NCBI RefSeq assembly: GCF_000384135.1
Contig: NZ_KB913028.1
Coordinates: 1,991,298-2,055,297 of the forward strand
DNA length: 64,000 nt
Direction of reading: 5' to 3'
Origin: Succinispira mobilis DSM 6222
GTDB taxonomy: Bacteria; Bacillota; Negativicutes; Acidaminococcales; Succinispiraceae
Shown: piece by piece, positions 19,456 through 28,545 of the stretch
Layout: each line of letters opens with the position of its first letter
Position numbering within the stretch: position 1 is the first letter of the stretch
Made by a program: the position numbers and the translations under genes
Notes under the pieces: model-generated
What the model was told of the DNA's origin: nothing
The model's input: the letters and a program-made list of their open reading frames with translations, nothing else
The model's database searches: none

Positions 19456-20343
19456 CTATTTAAAATTATCCCGCAAGGCCTTCAGCTCTTGATAGATTGT
19501 CAGATATGTTTGGTATCGACTACTAGAGATTTCTCCCGTCGCCACTGCTTGTTTAACTGCACAATTAGGTTCTTGATCATGTTTACACGAGGAGAACTTA
19601 CAACCTTTTGCTACTTGACGAATATCTTCAAATAGCTCGGTTAGATTATCCCCCTTAAACAGTTCATTATCAACACTACTAAAGCCCGGTGTGTCTGCTA
19701 TATAACCACCAAAATCTAACTTTAGCAACTCTGAATAACGTGTCGTATGTTTACCACGCGAAATTTTACTTAACTCCCCAGTATTTAGCTTCAAACCTTC
19801 TTGAATAGCATTTAAAATGCTTGATTTCCCCACACCAGAAGGACCTGCTAAAACCGTTATTTTATCTTGCAAACACTCTTTAAGTTTTTGTAGACCTAAT
19901 TTTTCCCGAGCAGAAACGAACAGCACTGGATAGCCAATTTTACCGTATAATTGTTTTAACTGTTCTTGCTCTGCCACTTCTAATTCGCTTTTATTAAAAC
20001 ATAATACTACTCGCACTTTTGCTTTAGCATACAAAGCCAGCATTTTATCAATCAAAGTAAAACTATAGTCAGGATCGCGCATTGCAAACACTAACAAGAC
20101 TTGTTCCACATTAGCAACAACTGGACGCAACAAACTATTATGCCGTGGCAAAATTTCTTCAATACTTGCGTTATTTTCTCCATCCAGTAAAATTTTCACT
20201 CGATCTCCTACTGTTAAAGCAAACCGGCCTTTTTTAAACTTACCTCGCAACTTGCAAGTTATTAGCTCTGACTGCACTGCTGTTTGTACATAATAGTAAC
20301 TATTATACGCTCTAATAACCAAGCCTTCTATTAATCCACTCAA
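19456..20343 (-). CDS. rsgA: Ribosome small-subunit GTPase RsgA (295 aa)
   Basis: Circularly permuted GTPase that tests late 30S assembly. An N-terminal OB fold is followed by the permuted motif order: FNKSE (G4), then the P-loop GPSGVGKSSILN (G1), then DTPGF (G3). The C-terminal zinc site is CKFSSCKH with the later Cys of EPNC. Its TTG start overlaps the prkC stop (TTGA), so translation is coupled. The prpC-prkC-rsgA order is conserved in Bacillota. Confidence 0.95.
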   Translation of the reverse strand: MSGLIEGLVIRAYNSYYYVQTAVQSELITCKLRGKFKKGRFALTVGDRVKILLDGENNASIEEILPRHNSLLRPVVANVEQVLLVFAMRDPDYSFTLIDKMLALYAKAKVRVVLCFNKSELEVAEQEQLKQLYGKIGYPVLFVSAREKLGLQKLKECLQDKITVLAGPSGVGKSSILNAIQEGLKLNTGELSKISRGKHTTRYSELLKLDFGGYIADTPGFSSVDNELFKGDNLTELFEDIRQVAKGCKFSSCKHDQEPNCAVKQAVATGEISSSRYQTYLTIYQELKALRDNFK

Positions 20344-22217
20344 ACTCGCTTCTCCTCTAACAATGCGCCATTAACATAGAATTCTACTCTTACATCGCCA
20401 CTACCACTATTTTCGATAGTCAAACGAATTCGCTCTCCAGCTTTATGCGTATTTTCATAAACTCTTTCCCGTGAACCATTGCGGATTACATCGATGCGCA
20501 CATTATGCAAGCCATCACTACTAGGAACCACAAATTCAACAATATTATTTTTTCTAGTTACTGTTCCGGCCTTGGCTATAACTATATCAACTTTACTACC
20601 TACTAAAACTTCTTCATTAGCACTCGGTGATTGAGACACAACACTACCGAAACTTTCTGAAGCTGCTCTTTCACTAATATTGCCCACTGATAATTTAGCC
20701 GCTTCCAAAACTTTTTTGGCTTTTTCTACACTAAGTCCGCTTAAATCAGGGGTTTTAACTTTAGCTACTTGCTTCTTGGCAATAATTATATCCACTGTAC
20801 TATTTCTTTCCACCTTACTTTTAGCTATTGGTTCTTGCCCAATTACCGTATCTTCTTTGATTTTATCAGTAAAACTTTCCTTGACTATCCCTAATTTCAA
20901 ACCAGCATCCCTTAACCTGATTTTTGCTTGTTCAATGTTCAAGTCTACAATGTCCGGTACATCAACACTCTTACCCCCTTTATTAACTACAAGGGTAATA
21001 TGTCTGCCTTCTTTTACGGTTTCACCCGCTTCTGGTTTTTGACGAATAACTTCACCTGGCCCAAATTTAGAATTTTCCTCTTCTTCAATCTTTGTATATA
21101 GATTGGCTTCACGAATAAGTTGCTCTGCAATAGCTTGCTGTTTGCCAACTACATTTGGAACTTTTACTTCTTTGGAACTCCAAAAATTCCCATATACTCC
21201 AAAAATACCCACAAAAAAACCAAGTACTAACAACCCTAAAACTACCGCTACATAAAAAGCCTTACTGTATTTTTTCTTTTTAAGATTATTTATTTTATCT
21301 TTATCAATTAAAATCGTTTGTTCATCAGCATTGTTTGAATAATTGCTAATAAAAATAGTACTATCTAAAGGATCATTCTCAATTAAATCTTTTACTAAAA
21401 TCTCTGCTCGTTTTAATTCGTTAATTAATTCATTCGCCGTACGATAACGATCACTAGGATTTTTCGCTAAAGTTTTGCTAACAATACTCTCTAACACTGG
21501 CGGAATATCAGGATTAAACTCCCGTAACAAAGGTGGATTATCTTTAACATGTCTTAACGCCACAGCTACAGGTGTTTCCGCTTCAAAAGGGACACGGCCC
21601 GTAAGCATTTCAAATAAAACTATCCCTAAAGAATAAATATCTGATTGAGCTGTTACACTTTTTCCTGCCGCCTGCTCTGGTGATACATAGTGGACTGAGC
21701 CCATTACATCATTATTATTAAGTGTAGCAGTTGCAGTTGCCATTACTCTAGCGATACCAAAGTCTGCAACTTTAGCTTTACCTTCACTGTCAATTAAAAT
21801 ATTGTGCGGTTTAATATCACAATGAACCAAGCCACGGATATGAGCATGATTCAAGGCCGAAGCTACATCTATTGCAATTTTAATCGCGTCTTTATAGGAA
21901 AGACGGCCATATTTTTCTATTTCTTGTTTCAAAGTCCCGCCAGCTACATACTCCATCACTATAAAATTAATATCTTCCGAATGTCCCACATCAAAAACAT
22001 TAACAATACAAGGATGCGAAAGTTTTGCAGCTGCTTTAGCTTCTCTTTTGAACTTTGCAATAAAAGTTTCATCTGAGACAAACTGTTTATGCAATATTTT
22101 TACCGCAACTTCGCGATCCAACAAAGTATCATGAGCACGATAAACTTCAGCCATACCACCTGTTCCAATATGATCGACAAGTTTATACCTATTGTTTAAC
22201 AAATCGCTCTTACTCAA
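20340..22217 (-). CDS. prkC: PASTA-domain Ser/Thr kinase PrkC (625 aa)
   Basis: Membrane kinase that senses muropeptides or lipid II. The cytoplasmic kinase domain (residues about 10-270) has the Gly loop GTGGMAEVY, AVKIL, HCDIKPHNIL, DFG and VSPEQ. A single membrane helix (FYVAVVLGLLVLGFFVGIFG) near residue 325 leads to three extracellular PASTA repeats (VPNVVGK, VPDIVDL, TPDLSGL). A short beta-rich domain of about 80 residues follows the last PASTA. The start is TTG at 22217, six bases after GGAGGG; a TTG 21 bases upstream would place that site inside the gene. Confidence 0.95.
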   Translation of the reverse strand: MSKSDLLNNRYKLVDHIGTGGMAEVYRAHDTLLDREVAVKILHKQFVSDETFIAKFKREAKAAAKLSHPCIVNVFDVGHSEDINFIVMEYVAGGTLKQEIEKYGRLSYKDAIKIAIDVASALNHAHIRGLVHCDIKPHNILIDSEGKAKVADFGIARVMATATATLNNNDVMGSVHYVSPEQAAGKSVTAQSDIYSLGIVLFEMLTGRVPFEAETPVAVALRHVKDNPPLLREFNPDIPPVLESIVSKTLAKNPSDRYRTANELINELKRAEILVKDLIENDPLDSTIFISNYSNNADEQTILIDKDKINNLKKKKYSKAFYVAVVLGLLVLGFFVGIFGVYGNFWSSKEVKVPNVVGKQQAIAEQLIREANLYTKIEEEENSKFGPGEVIRQKPEAGETVKEGRHITLVVNKGGKSVDVPDIVDLNIEQAKIRLRDAGLKLGIVKESFTDKIKEDTVIGQEPIAKSKVERNSTVDIIIAKKQVAKVKTPDLSGLSVEKAKKVLEAAKLSVGNISERAASESFGSVVSQSPSANEEVLVGSKVDIVIAKAGTVTRKNNIVEFVVPSSDGLHNVRIDVIRNGSRERVYENTHKAGERIRLTIENSGSGDVRVEFYVNGALLEEKRV

Positions 22218-22241
22218 TGTATTCCCTCCAGCACACAAAAA

Positions 22242-22964
22242 TTAAGCATTTGGTGTATTTTTACACAACACCAAAGTTACATTATCCAAGCCACCAGCAT
22301 TATTCGCAGCAGCTATTAACTCTTCTGCCATTAATTCCAGATCTTTACTTGTCGACAATACTGCCTGCAAGTTTGTGTCTGACAACATATTCGTCAAGCC
22401 ATCGGTACACAATAAAATTATATCATCTTTTTCTATTTTTATATAGCCTGTGTCCACTTCTACATCATCTTGAGCACCAATAGCCCGCATAATAACATTT
22501 TTATTGGGATGATGTTCCGCTTCTGCATCAGTTATCAAACCTTTTTTCAACATCTCTACTACCAAAGAATGATCCGTAGTTATTTGCTGCAATATCCCCT
22601 GACGGCAGATATATAAGCGGCTATCACCAACATGGGCATAGTATAAACACCCTTCCTTGATATAAACAATTATCAAGGTTGTACCCATTTTGCTTAATTG
22701 TTTGTCCCTTTGAGCCAATAGATAAACTTGCGAATTAACTCGCCGCGTAAAAGCCTGCAAATAATCAAGAATGCTTTCTGGTTTTAAGTCTGTTAAAGCC
22801 AAATTATCATTAATATACTCAATTGCACACTTACTTGCCACTTCTCCTGCAGAATGTCCCCCCATTCCATCAGCGATTACATACAAGTTAGGCGGTTTTA
22901 ACAAATAGCAATCTTCATTATTAGTCCGTACTTTTCCTATATGAGTTTTAGCAACACTAATCAA
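22242..22964 (-). CDS. prpC: PP2C-type protein phosphatase PrpC (240 aa)
   Basis: Dephosphorylates PrkC and its targets. Metal-binding motifs are in order: VRTNNED, ADGMGGHSAGEVAS, VGDSRLY, TDHS, LLCTDGLTN and DNVTLVL. The preferred start is TTG (22964), eight bases after AGAGG; a GTG three codons upstream overlaps that site. It directly precedes prkC, the usual kinase/phosphatase pair. Confidence 0.95.
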   Translation of the reverse strand: MISVAKTHIGKVRTNNEDCYLLKPPNLYVIADGMGGHSAGEVASKCAIEYINDNLALTDLKPESILDYLQAFTRRVNSQVYLLAQRDKQLSKMGTTLIIVYIKEGCLYYAHVGDSRLYICRQGILQQITTDHSLVVEMLKKGLITDAEAEHHPNKNVIMRAIGAQDDVEVDTGYIKIEKDDIILLCTDGLTNMLSDTNLQAVLSTSKDLELMAEELIAAANNAGGLDNVTLVLCKNTPNA

Positions 22965-22983
22965 TATACACACCTCTCAGCAA

Positions 22984-23418
22984 TTATTCAACTTCATATG
23001 TAATAATTATATTTCCTACTTTAATCTGATCCCCAGTTTTTAAAGTATGTTTTGTAATTTTTTCGCCATTAACAAAAGTGCCATTAAGGCTTTTTCCATC
23101 ATATACTATATGCGCCCCATTTTCATATAATATAAAAGCATGTAATCGCGAAATCTTTCCATCTTTAATACAAAGTTCATTGCTGGTCATACGTCCAATG
23201 TTCACTCTACTAGTATATAGTTCCAAGGTAATTGCTTCATTGGCCGAATTTTCATAAACCAACCGCCCCAAGCTTTTAGTGTAAGAATCACATTCCGCAG
23301 CCACAGTATCCCAAGTTACTGGTTTAAAAATCTTCGTCTGCTCCATTTCCTGCTTACAATGTTTTGTCGGCGGTTCTTTAGTCCTAAATATTTGTTTAAG
23401 CTTCTTTAATAGTTTCAA
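22984..23418 (-). CDS. FHA-domain protein (144 aa)
   Basis: The C-terminal half is a forkhead-associated domain, which binds phosphothreonine peptides: VNIGRMTSNELCIKDGKISRLHAFI and DGKSLNGTFVNGEKI carry the G-R, S-R-x-H and N-G-T signatures. The first 60 residues are basic and unstructured ([18 protein letters not shown]) with threonines, including QTKIFKP, that could be PrkC targets. Placed directly upstream of prpC-prkC, it is a plausible phospho-reader of this kinase; that link is inferred. Confidence 0.85.
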   Translation of the reverse strand: MKLLKKLKQIFRTKEPPTKHCKQEMEQTKIFKPVTWDTVAAECDSYTKSLGRLVYENSANEAITLELYTSRVNIGRMTSNELCIKDGKISRLHAFILYENGAHIVYDGKSLNGTFVNGEKITKHTLKTGDQIKVGNIIITYEVE

Positions 23419-23430
23419 AGCACTCGCTCC

Positions 23431-24480
23431 TTACTCTAACTCCTCAATTTTATTACGTAATTGTCCACAAGCAGCATTAATATCCGCGCCCATCTCTTTT
23501 CTGATTGTAACAGGAATATTGTTTTTTTGCAAATATTCTTGGAATGCTTTAACTTGTGTTAATGGTGATTTTTGTAGCCCATACTCTTGAACATTATTAG
23601 CTGGAATTAAATTGACGCAAGCCAATTGCCCACGTAATAAACTCACTAACTTGGCAGCGTCTTCTAAACTATCGTTCACCGCCGCTAACATTATATATTC
23701 ATAGGTTACTTGTCGTTTAGTATTTTGGGCATATCTACCTGCACATTCTACCACTTCGTGCAAACAATAGCTAGCATTAATTGGCATAATTGTCGTACGT
23801 TTTTCTTGTTCACTAGCGTGTAAGGAAATAGCTAAATTTATTGGTAAACTTTCAGTTTGTAAGCGTTTTATACCAGGAATAATTCCTGAGGTTGATAAAG
23901 TTATATTACGATAGCTGATATTGAATAGTTCTGGGTCATGTAACAGTCGAATAAATTCTAATACATTTTCATAGTTTAATAATGGCTCCCCTGAACCCAT
24001 AATCACAACGTGCGATACACGTTCCCCGTTGGCTTTTAATTGCTTAGCAAAATACATTACTTGAGCTAACATTTCGGCCGCAGTTAAATTACGCTTAAAT
24101 CCACCTAAACCGCTAGCACAAAACTTACAGCCCACTGCACAACCAATTTGGCTAGAAACGCAAATACTATTCCCATAATTATGACGCATACATACACTTT
24201 CACAAGTTTCGCCATCGGCAAAGGCTAATACAACTTTACTAGTATTACCACTACTTGCGGTAAGCTCTTTTAGGCAACGGATACTTAGAAAACTATTGGT
24301 AAATTGCTCTTGTAAAATTTGAATTGTTTCCCGCCCCAAGTTTTTCATCTCCGCAAACTCCACAACCTGTTTGGCATATAACCAGTCAATAATTTGGCTA
24401 GCACGAAATTTAGGTATTTTATGGGCTAGGCATAGTTCTTGTAAGGCTAATTTATTTCTAGCAAATATATCTGTTTTCAT
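23431..24480 (-). CDS. rlmN: 23S rRNA/tRNA m2A methyltransferase RlmN (349 aa)
   Basis: Radical-SAM enzyme that methylates C2 of A2503 in 23S rRNA and A37 in some tRNAs. The radical-SAM CX3CX2C motif is GCAVGCKFCASG. The GEPLLN motif and the catalytic cysteines (one near the C-terminus in INAACGQLRNK) are present. Length and N-terminal accessory domain are normal. First gene of the operon that continues with FHA, prpC, prkC and rsgA. Confidence 0.95.
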   Translation of the reverse strand: MKTDIFARNKLALQELCLAHKIPKFRASQIIDWLYAKQVVEFAEMKNLGRETIQILQEQFTNSFLSIRCLKELTASSGNTSKVVLAFADGETCESVCMRHNYGNSICVSSQIGCAVGCKFCASGLGGFKRNLTAAEMLAQVMYFAKQLKANGERVSHVVIMGSGEPLLNYENVLEFIRLLHDPELFNISYRNITLSTSGIIPGIKRLQTESLPINLAISLHASEQEKRTTIMPINASYCLHEVVECAGRYAQNTKRQVTYEYIMLAAVNDSLEDAAKLVSLLRGQLACVNLIPANNVQEYGLQKSPLTQVKAFQEYLQKNNIPVTIRKEMGADINAACGQLRNKIEELE

Positions 24481-24531
24481 AAATTTTAGCTGTTCCCCTT
24501 TTAATATTACAAATTATATATCTCAATTAAA

Positions 24532-24557
24532 AATAGACTGGTAGCTACCAGCCTATT
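24532..24557 (-). terminator. Terminator of the priA-rsmB operon
   Basis: AATAG-A-CTGGTAGCTACCAG-C-CTATT is a near-perfect palindrome, followed leftward by TTTTTAA. It separates the DUF3307 gene from rlmN. Confidence 0.75.
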
Positions 24558-24575
24558 TAAAAACATATTTTGGTT

Positions 24576-24938
24576 TTAGAAGAATATCGCAAATATCCAA
24601 ACTATAACCACAATTACTACATGATAAGCCTGATCAAGCATTAAAGCCGGAATATAGTCGGCACGATTTTTATCCCCTACTACACGCTCTTTCCAGCCAT
24701 CAACAACATAATGTGTCACCAAAAATAACACAAAGGCAATCAGTGTAATTCCTACAGTACCCATATATTTCCAAGTAACAACACTTAGCAATAAACTGTA
24801 AGTTAAACTATGCACAAATAACATAAACTTAGATTTATTTTTCATTTTCATTACAAATTCACCTTGCAAGTGAATATCATATAAAAAATGTAATAATACC
24901 ATGACTACAAGAAATTCAAAATTTGGTATATCAAACAT
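24576..24938 (-). CDS. DUF3307 membrane protein (120 aa)
   Basis: Small integral membrane protein of unknown function. The N-terminal HFLYDIHLQGEFVMKMKNKS, with paired His/Asp and Gln/Gly, matches the conserved start of DUF3307, and HYVVDGWKE lies in the second half. Four hydrophobic segments are seen. Last gene of the priA-def-fmt-DUF116-rsmB operon, 15 bases after rsmB. Confidence 0.65.
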   Translation of the reverse strand: MFDIPNFEFLVVMVLLHFLYDIHLQGEFVMKMKNKSKFMLFVHSLTYSLLLSVVTWKYMGTVGITLIAFVLFLVTHYVVDGWKERVVGDKNRADYIPALMLDQAYHVVIVVIVWIFAIFF

Positions 24939-24953
24939 ACCTGCTCACCCCAT

Positions 24954-26315
24954 TCATTTTTTTTTGAGTTTAACAATATAAAAACCATCAACTCCATGTA
25001 TGTGTGGATATAACGAAACCTCGAGAACATCTTCACCCGTAACCGGATGTTTAATGTATACGCGTTCAAAGTCAGGCTGTTCCTGTAAAAAACTATTAAT
25101 TACCCCCTGATTTTCTTTTGTGCAAATTGTGCAGGTACTGTATACCATATACCCCCCTGCCTTTAAATATTGTCCAGCATTTTTAAGAATTTCAAGTTGC
25201 AACTTAGGAAACTCTTCCAAATCTGCCGCACTTTTGCGCCAACGCGCATCAGCTCTTCTTCTTAAAACTCCTAAACCTGAACATGGTGCATCAACCAGTA
25301 CATAATCTGCACTAGCCACTAGTTCTTTTCTAAAGACGCGCGCATCTTGATTCTTTGTTTCTATTATATCTATACCTAATCTTAACGCATTTTCCTTAAT
25401 TAAAGCAAGTTTATGTTCATAAACATCAAAAGATAGGACTTTACCCCTATTTTTCATTTTTTGAGCCGCATGTGTGGCTTTCCCGCCTGGGGCACTACAC
25501 ATGTCTATTAGGGTTTTTTCAGATAACGGTTGTAAAATATCCGCCACTAACATAGAACTTTCATCCTGTACTTGCCATAAACCTGCCTTAAAAGTCGGAG
25601 ATTGCGCCAAGGAGTTTTTCATTTCTTCAACTACAATACCATCTTCGGTTAAAGCCGATTTGCGTACCTGCATTTCTTCTTGTTCCAACAACTTAATAAG
25701 TTCAGCACGAGTTATTTTTAAAGTATTAGTCCGAATACTCAAACTCGCAACCTCATTATTAGCTTGACACAGGGCAATCGTCGCCTCTAGTCCTAATTCT
25801 TTCAACCACATTTTTATTAGCCACTCTGGATGGCTATATTTTAAAGCAATATGCTGGCTAGGGTTTTCTTGCATATCAGGAAACTGAATTTGTTCTTTGC
25901 CACGAATAATATTACGTAGCACACCATTTACAAATTTTACTGTTCCAGCATGCGAGTATTTTTTGGCTAAATTAACTGCTTCATTACAAGCAGCTGAAAC
26001 TGGAACTTTATCCATATAAAAAATTTGGTAAACTGCTAAACGCAAAATATTAACTATCATACTGGGAATTTTATTTAGTGGTCGACTAACAAATTTAGCT
26101 AAAATCCAATCAAGCGTATTCGTAAATTTTACCGTACCATAAACTATTTCCGTTAAAAATCGTCTATCTACAGGGACTAAGCGGGTTCTATTTAGACGTT
26201 TTTGTAAAGCAATATTGGCATAGGCTTTGGAAATATAGATTTCTTCCAATAGTTCAATCGCAATTAAGCGCACATTTATTTTTTCAGCTTTTTGTCTTTC
26301 TTCTTGCTTATTCAT
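24954..26315 (-). CDS. rsmB: 16S rRNA m5C967 methyltransferase RsmB (453 aa)
   Basis: Methylates C967 of 16S rRNA. A NusB-like RNA-binding domain (about residues 1-150, with RRFLTEIVYGTVK) precedes a Rossmann methyltransferase: DMCSAPGGKATHAA binds SAM, DAPCSGLGVLRRRADAR carries one conserved Cys, and STCTICTKENQ the catalytic Cys. Its start overlaps the end of the DUF116 gene by 8 bases. Confidence 0.95.
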   Translation of the reverse strand: MNKQEERQKAEKINVRLIAIELLEEIYISKAYANIALQKRLNRTRLVPVDRRFLTEIVYGTVKFTNTLDWILAKFVSRPLNKIPSMIVNILRLAVYQIFYMDKVPVSAACNEAVNLAKKYSHAGTVKFVNGVLRNIIRGKEQIQFPDMQENPSQHIALKYSHPEWLIKMWLKELGLEATIALCQANNEVASLSIRTNTLKITRAELIKLLEQEEMQVRKSALTEDGIVVEEMKNSLAQSPTFKAGLWQVQDESSMLVADILQPLSEKTLIDMCSAPGGKATHAAQKMKNRGKVLSFDVYEHKLALIKENALRLGIDIIETKNQDARVFRKELVASADYVLVDAPCSGLGVLRRRADARWRKSAADLEEFPKLQLEILKNAGQYLKAGGYMVYSTCTICTKENQGVINSFLQEQPDFERVYIKHPVTGEDVLEVSLYPHIHGVDGFYIVKLKKK

Positions 26316-27093
26316 TCATACCTTCCGTTTGCAAAAAATTTTTAATTGCAGCCTCAACCTTATTCAAATCTACCAGAGTATTGCAACAAGGTCCATGAGG
26401 CCGCTCATTTAGTACTCCAACTACTGGAATAGGAAAAACATCTTGTATTCCACTGGTCAGATCTCGCTCACAAGCTATTGCTAAAATTGCATGTGGTCTA
26501 ATTTTCTTCACAACCTGCCTCGCTAAGGTCCCACCCGTAGCTACGGCTAAATGCACACCATATTTGCGAGTTAAGGCTAGCAGTCCACCTACTGGGCATC
26601 GCCCACATTGTTTACAATTATTAATATCTCGGGTTATTTTATGTGGACAAACATCAAGTTGAATACAATGCGGTGTTAAAATCAACAATTTCGTCGGTGC
26701 AATTTTAATATTGTTTTGTTTTACCAAATGGTTACTAACTTCAATAAAGGACCGCTCAATGATAACTTTGTTAATATCCAATAGTTTCCCAATAAATACA
26801 GCTAGCGGAAATAATAAATTAATACTATACCAAGCTGGTTTTTGAAACATAAAAAACTTCTTTATCCCTAATAAGGTAAAAATCATCCCTAAAACAGCAA
26901 AAGTTAGTACTAAAATTCCCCCACCTAGTAGAGTTGCCACTATAAATGGCAAGTACATATTCAAGGAAGCCAACCCTGGCAAAATTAACTGCCAAAGTAA
27001 AAAGCACATCCCTGCTAAAACTAATATACTCACCAAAATCAACGCCAAAAAGACACGTTTTTTAGGTCTAATTTCTATTTGCATTACATTCAT
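26308..27093 (-). CDS. DUF116 cysteine-rich membrane protein (261 aa)
   Basis: Function unknown. Two or three N-terminal hydrophobic segments (residues about 15-100) precede a soluble domain. Its spaced cysteines (HCIQLDVCPHK, NNCKQCGRCPVGG, ACERDL, HGPCCNT) suggest a metal or Fe-S site. The pattern is that of DUF116, widespread in anaerobic Bacillota next to rsmB and fmt, as here. Confidence 0.8.
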   Translation of the reverse strand: MNVMQIEIRPKKRVFLALILVSILVLAGMCFLLWQLILPGLASLNMYLPFIVATLLGGGILVLTFAVLGMIFTLLGIKKFFMFQKPAWYSINLLFPLAVFIGKLLDINKVIIERSFIEVSNHLVKQNNIKIAPTKLLILTPHCIQLDVCPHKITRDINNCKQCGRCPVGGLLALTRKYGVHLAVATGGTLARQVVKKIRPHAILAIACERDLTSGIQDVFPIPVVGVLNERPHGPCCNTLVDLNKVEAAIKNFLQTEGMNE

Positions 27094-27105
27094 CTCATTT
27101 CACAC

Positions 27106-28032
27106 TTAAAAAAATTGCTCTCCTATTTCCAATTTTCGTCCATTAGCAAAATCTTTAGCAGCCATGCGCTTACGATTAGCTGGTTGTACTTCTTCTATTT
27201 GTAAGGTTTGTGAACCAGTTTGAACAATAAAACCCGCTTTGTTCAATTGAACTACACTACCAACTGGCAGTTTAGTATCTTTATACTCACTAATCGAACT
27301 ACGCCAAATTTTCAAAGTTTCCCCTTTGCTATCTACAGTATATACCCCAGATAAAGCTCGAATCTTATTATGAATACTCACGGCAGAATTTTGCCAATCA
27401 ATTTTTTCCATGTCACGCGTAATTAACTTCGTGTAGGTCGCTACAGCATCATCTTGTTTCCGAGCTACAATTTTCCCTTGTTCCAATTCTTTTAGCGTTG
27501 TTACCAACAATTCTGCGCCAAGTAATTTTAAGCGATTATACAAGCTTTCTGTTGTATCTACTGGGGTAATCTGCTCCTCTGCTACACTGAGGATATCCCC
27601 AGTATCCATACCCACATCCATTTTCATAACAGTTACCCCTGTTACTGTATCCCCATTAAGAATTGCCCAGTGAATTGGCGCAGCCCCTCGATATTTTGGT
27701 AAAATAGAACCATGCACATTCAAACACCCATATCTAGGAATATCCAAGATTGCTTGTGGTAGTATCTGTCCATAAGCTACAACTATAATCACCTCAGGTT
27801 GTAGGGCTTGTAATTCGGCAATAGTCTGTTCTGCTCTAACTTTCTCTGGTTGATAAACAGGTAAATCATGATCTAAAGCAACCTGTTTCACAGCGCTGTA
27901 AGCTAGTTTTTTTCCTCGACCACTTGGGCGATCTGGTTGTGTGTATACTGCCAAAATTTCATGCCCACTAGCAATTAATTTTTCTAAACTCGCACTGGCA
28001 AAATCTGGCGTTCCCATAAATATTATTTTCAT
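27106..28032 (-). CDS. fmt: Methionyl-tRNA formyltransferase Fmt (308 aa)
   Basis: Formylates initiator Met-tRNA. FMGTPDFA at the start, the catalytic NVHGSILPKYRGAAPIHWAI with Asn, His and the later Asp of MDVGMDTGDIL, and the C-terminal OB-like domain are complete. It lies 19 bases downstream of def, its metabolic partner. Confidence 0.96.
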   Translation of the reverse strand: MKIIFMGTPDFASASLEKLIASGHEILAVYTQPDRPSGRGKKLAYSAVKQVALDHDLPVYQPEKVRAEQTIAELQALQPEVIIVVAYGQILPQAILDIPRYGCLNVHGSILPKYRGAAPIHWAILNGDTVTGVTVMKMDVGMDTGDILSVAEEQITPVDTTESLYNRLKLLGAELLVTTLKELEQGKIVARKQDDAVATYTKLITRDMEKIDWQNSAVSIHNKIRALSGVYTVDSKGETLKIWRSSISEYKDTKLPVGSVVQLNKAGFIVQTGSQTLQIEEVQPANRKRMAAKDFANGRKLEIGEQFF

Positions 28033-28050
28033 TTTTCTACCTCATTTTTA

Positions 28051-28530
28051 CTATTCATCAACTTGTTCTTTAGTAGCTTGAAGTTTTTTCAAATTAACAG
28101 CGAGGTCCACAAATAACCGTCCTTCTAAATGATCAATTTCATGTTGCAAAGCCCTCGCTAAAAAATCTACCGCCTTAATTTTCACTCTTTTCCCCTGACG
28201 ATTTAAGCCTTGTACTACTACTTTTTGAGCTCTAGCAACATCGCCAAAAAAACCAGCAACACTTAGGCAACCCTCTTGGTCTACTACCGAACCTTCGGCA
28301 CTTACTATTTCGGGATTTATCAACTCGATTAGACCTTCGCCAATATCGACGATAATAATCCGTTTACTAACACCTATCTGTGGAGCTGCTAACCCGACTC
28401 CATCTGACGCATACATCGTATCCGCCATATCATCTAGAATTTTTAAAATTTGTTTATTTATTTTTTCCACCGGTTCCGCTTTTGCCTTTAAAACCGGATT
28501 CCCTATTTGTACTACTTCTAAAACTGCCAT
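28051..28530 (-). CDS. def: Peptide deformylase Def (159 aa)
   Basis: Removes the formyl group from nascent proteins using a bound metal. All three motifs are seen: GVGLAAPQIG, EGCLSV and QHEIDHLEG. Length is close to the short type 1 enzymes. Between priA and fmt, the common order. Confidence 0.96.
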   Translation of the reverse strand: MAVLEVVQIGNPVLKAKAEPVEKINKQILKILDDMADTMYASDGVGLAAPQIGVSKRIIIVDIGEGLIELINPEIVSAEGSVVDQEGCLSVAGFFGDVARAQKVVVQGLNRQGKRVKIKAVDFLARALQHEIDHLEGRLFVDLAVNLKKLQATKEQVDE

Positions 28531-28545
28531 TGTACTCTCCTTCTA

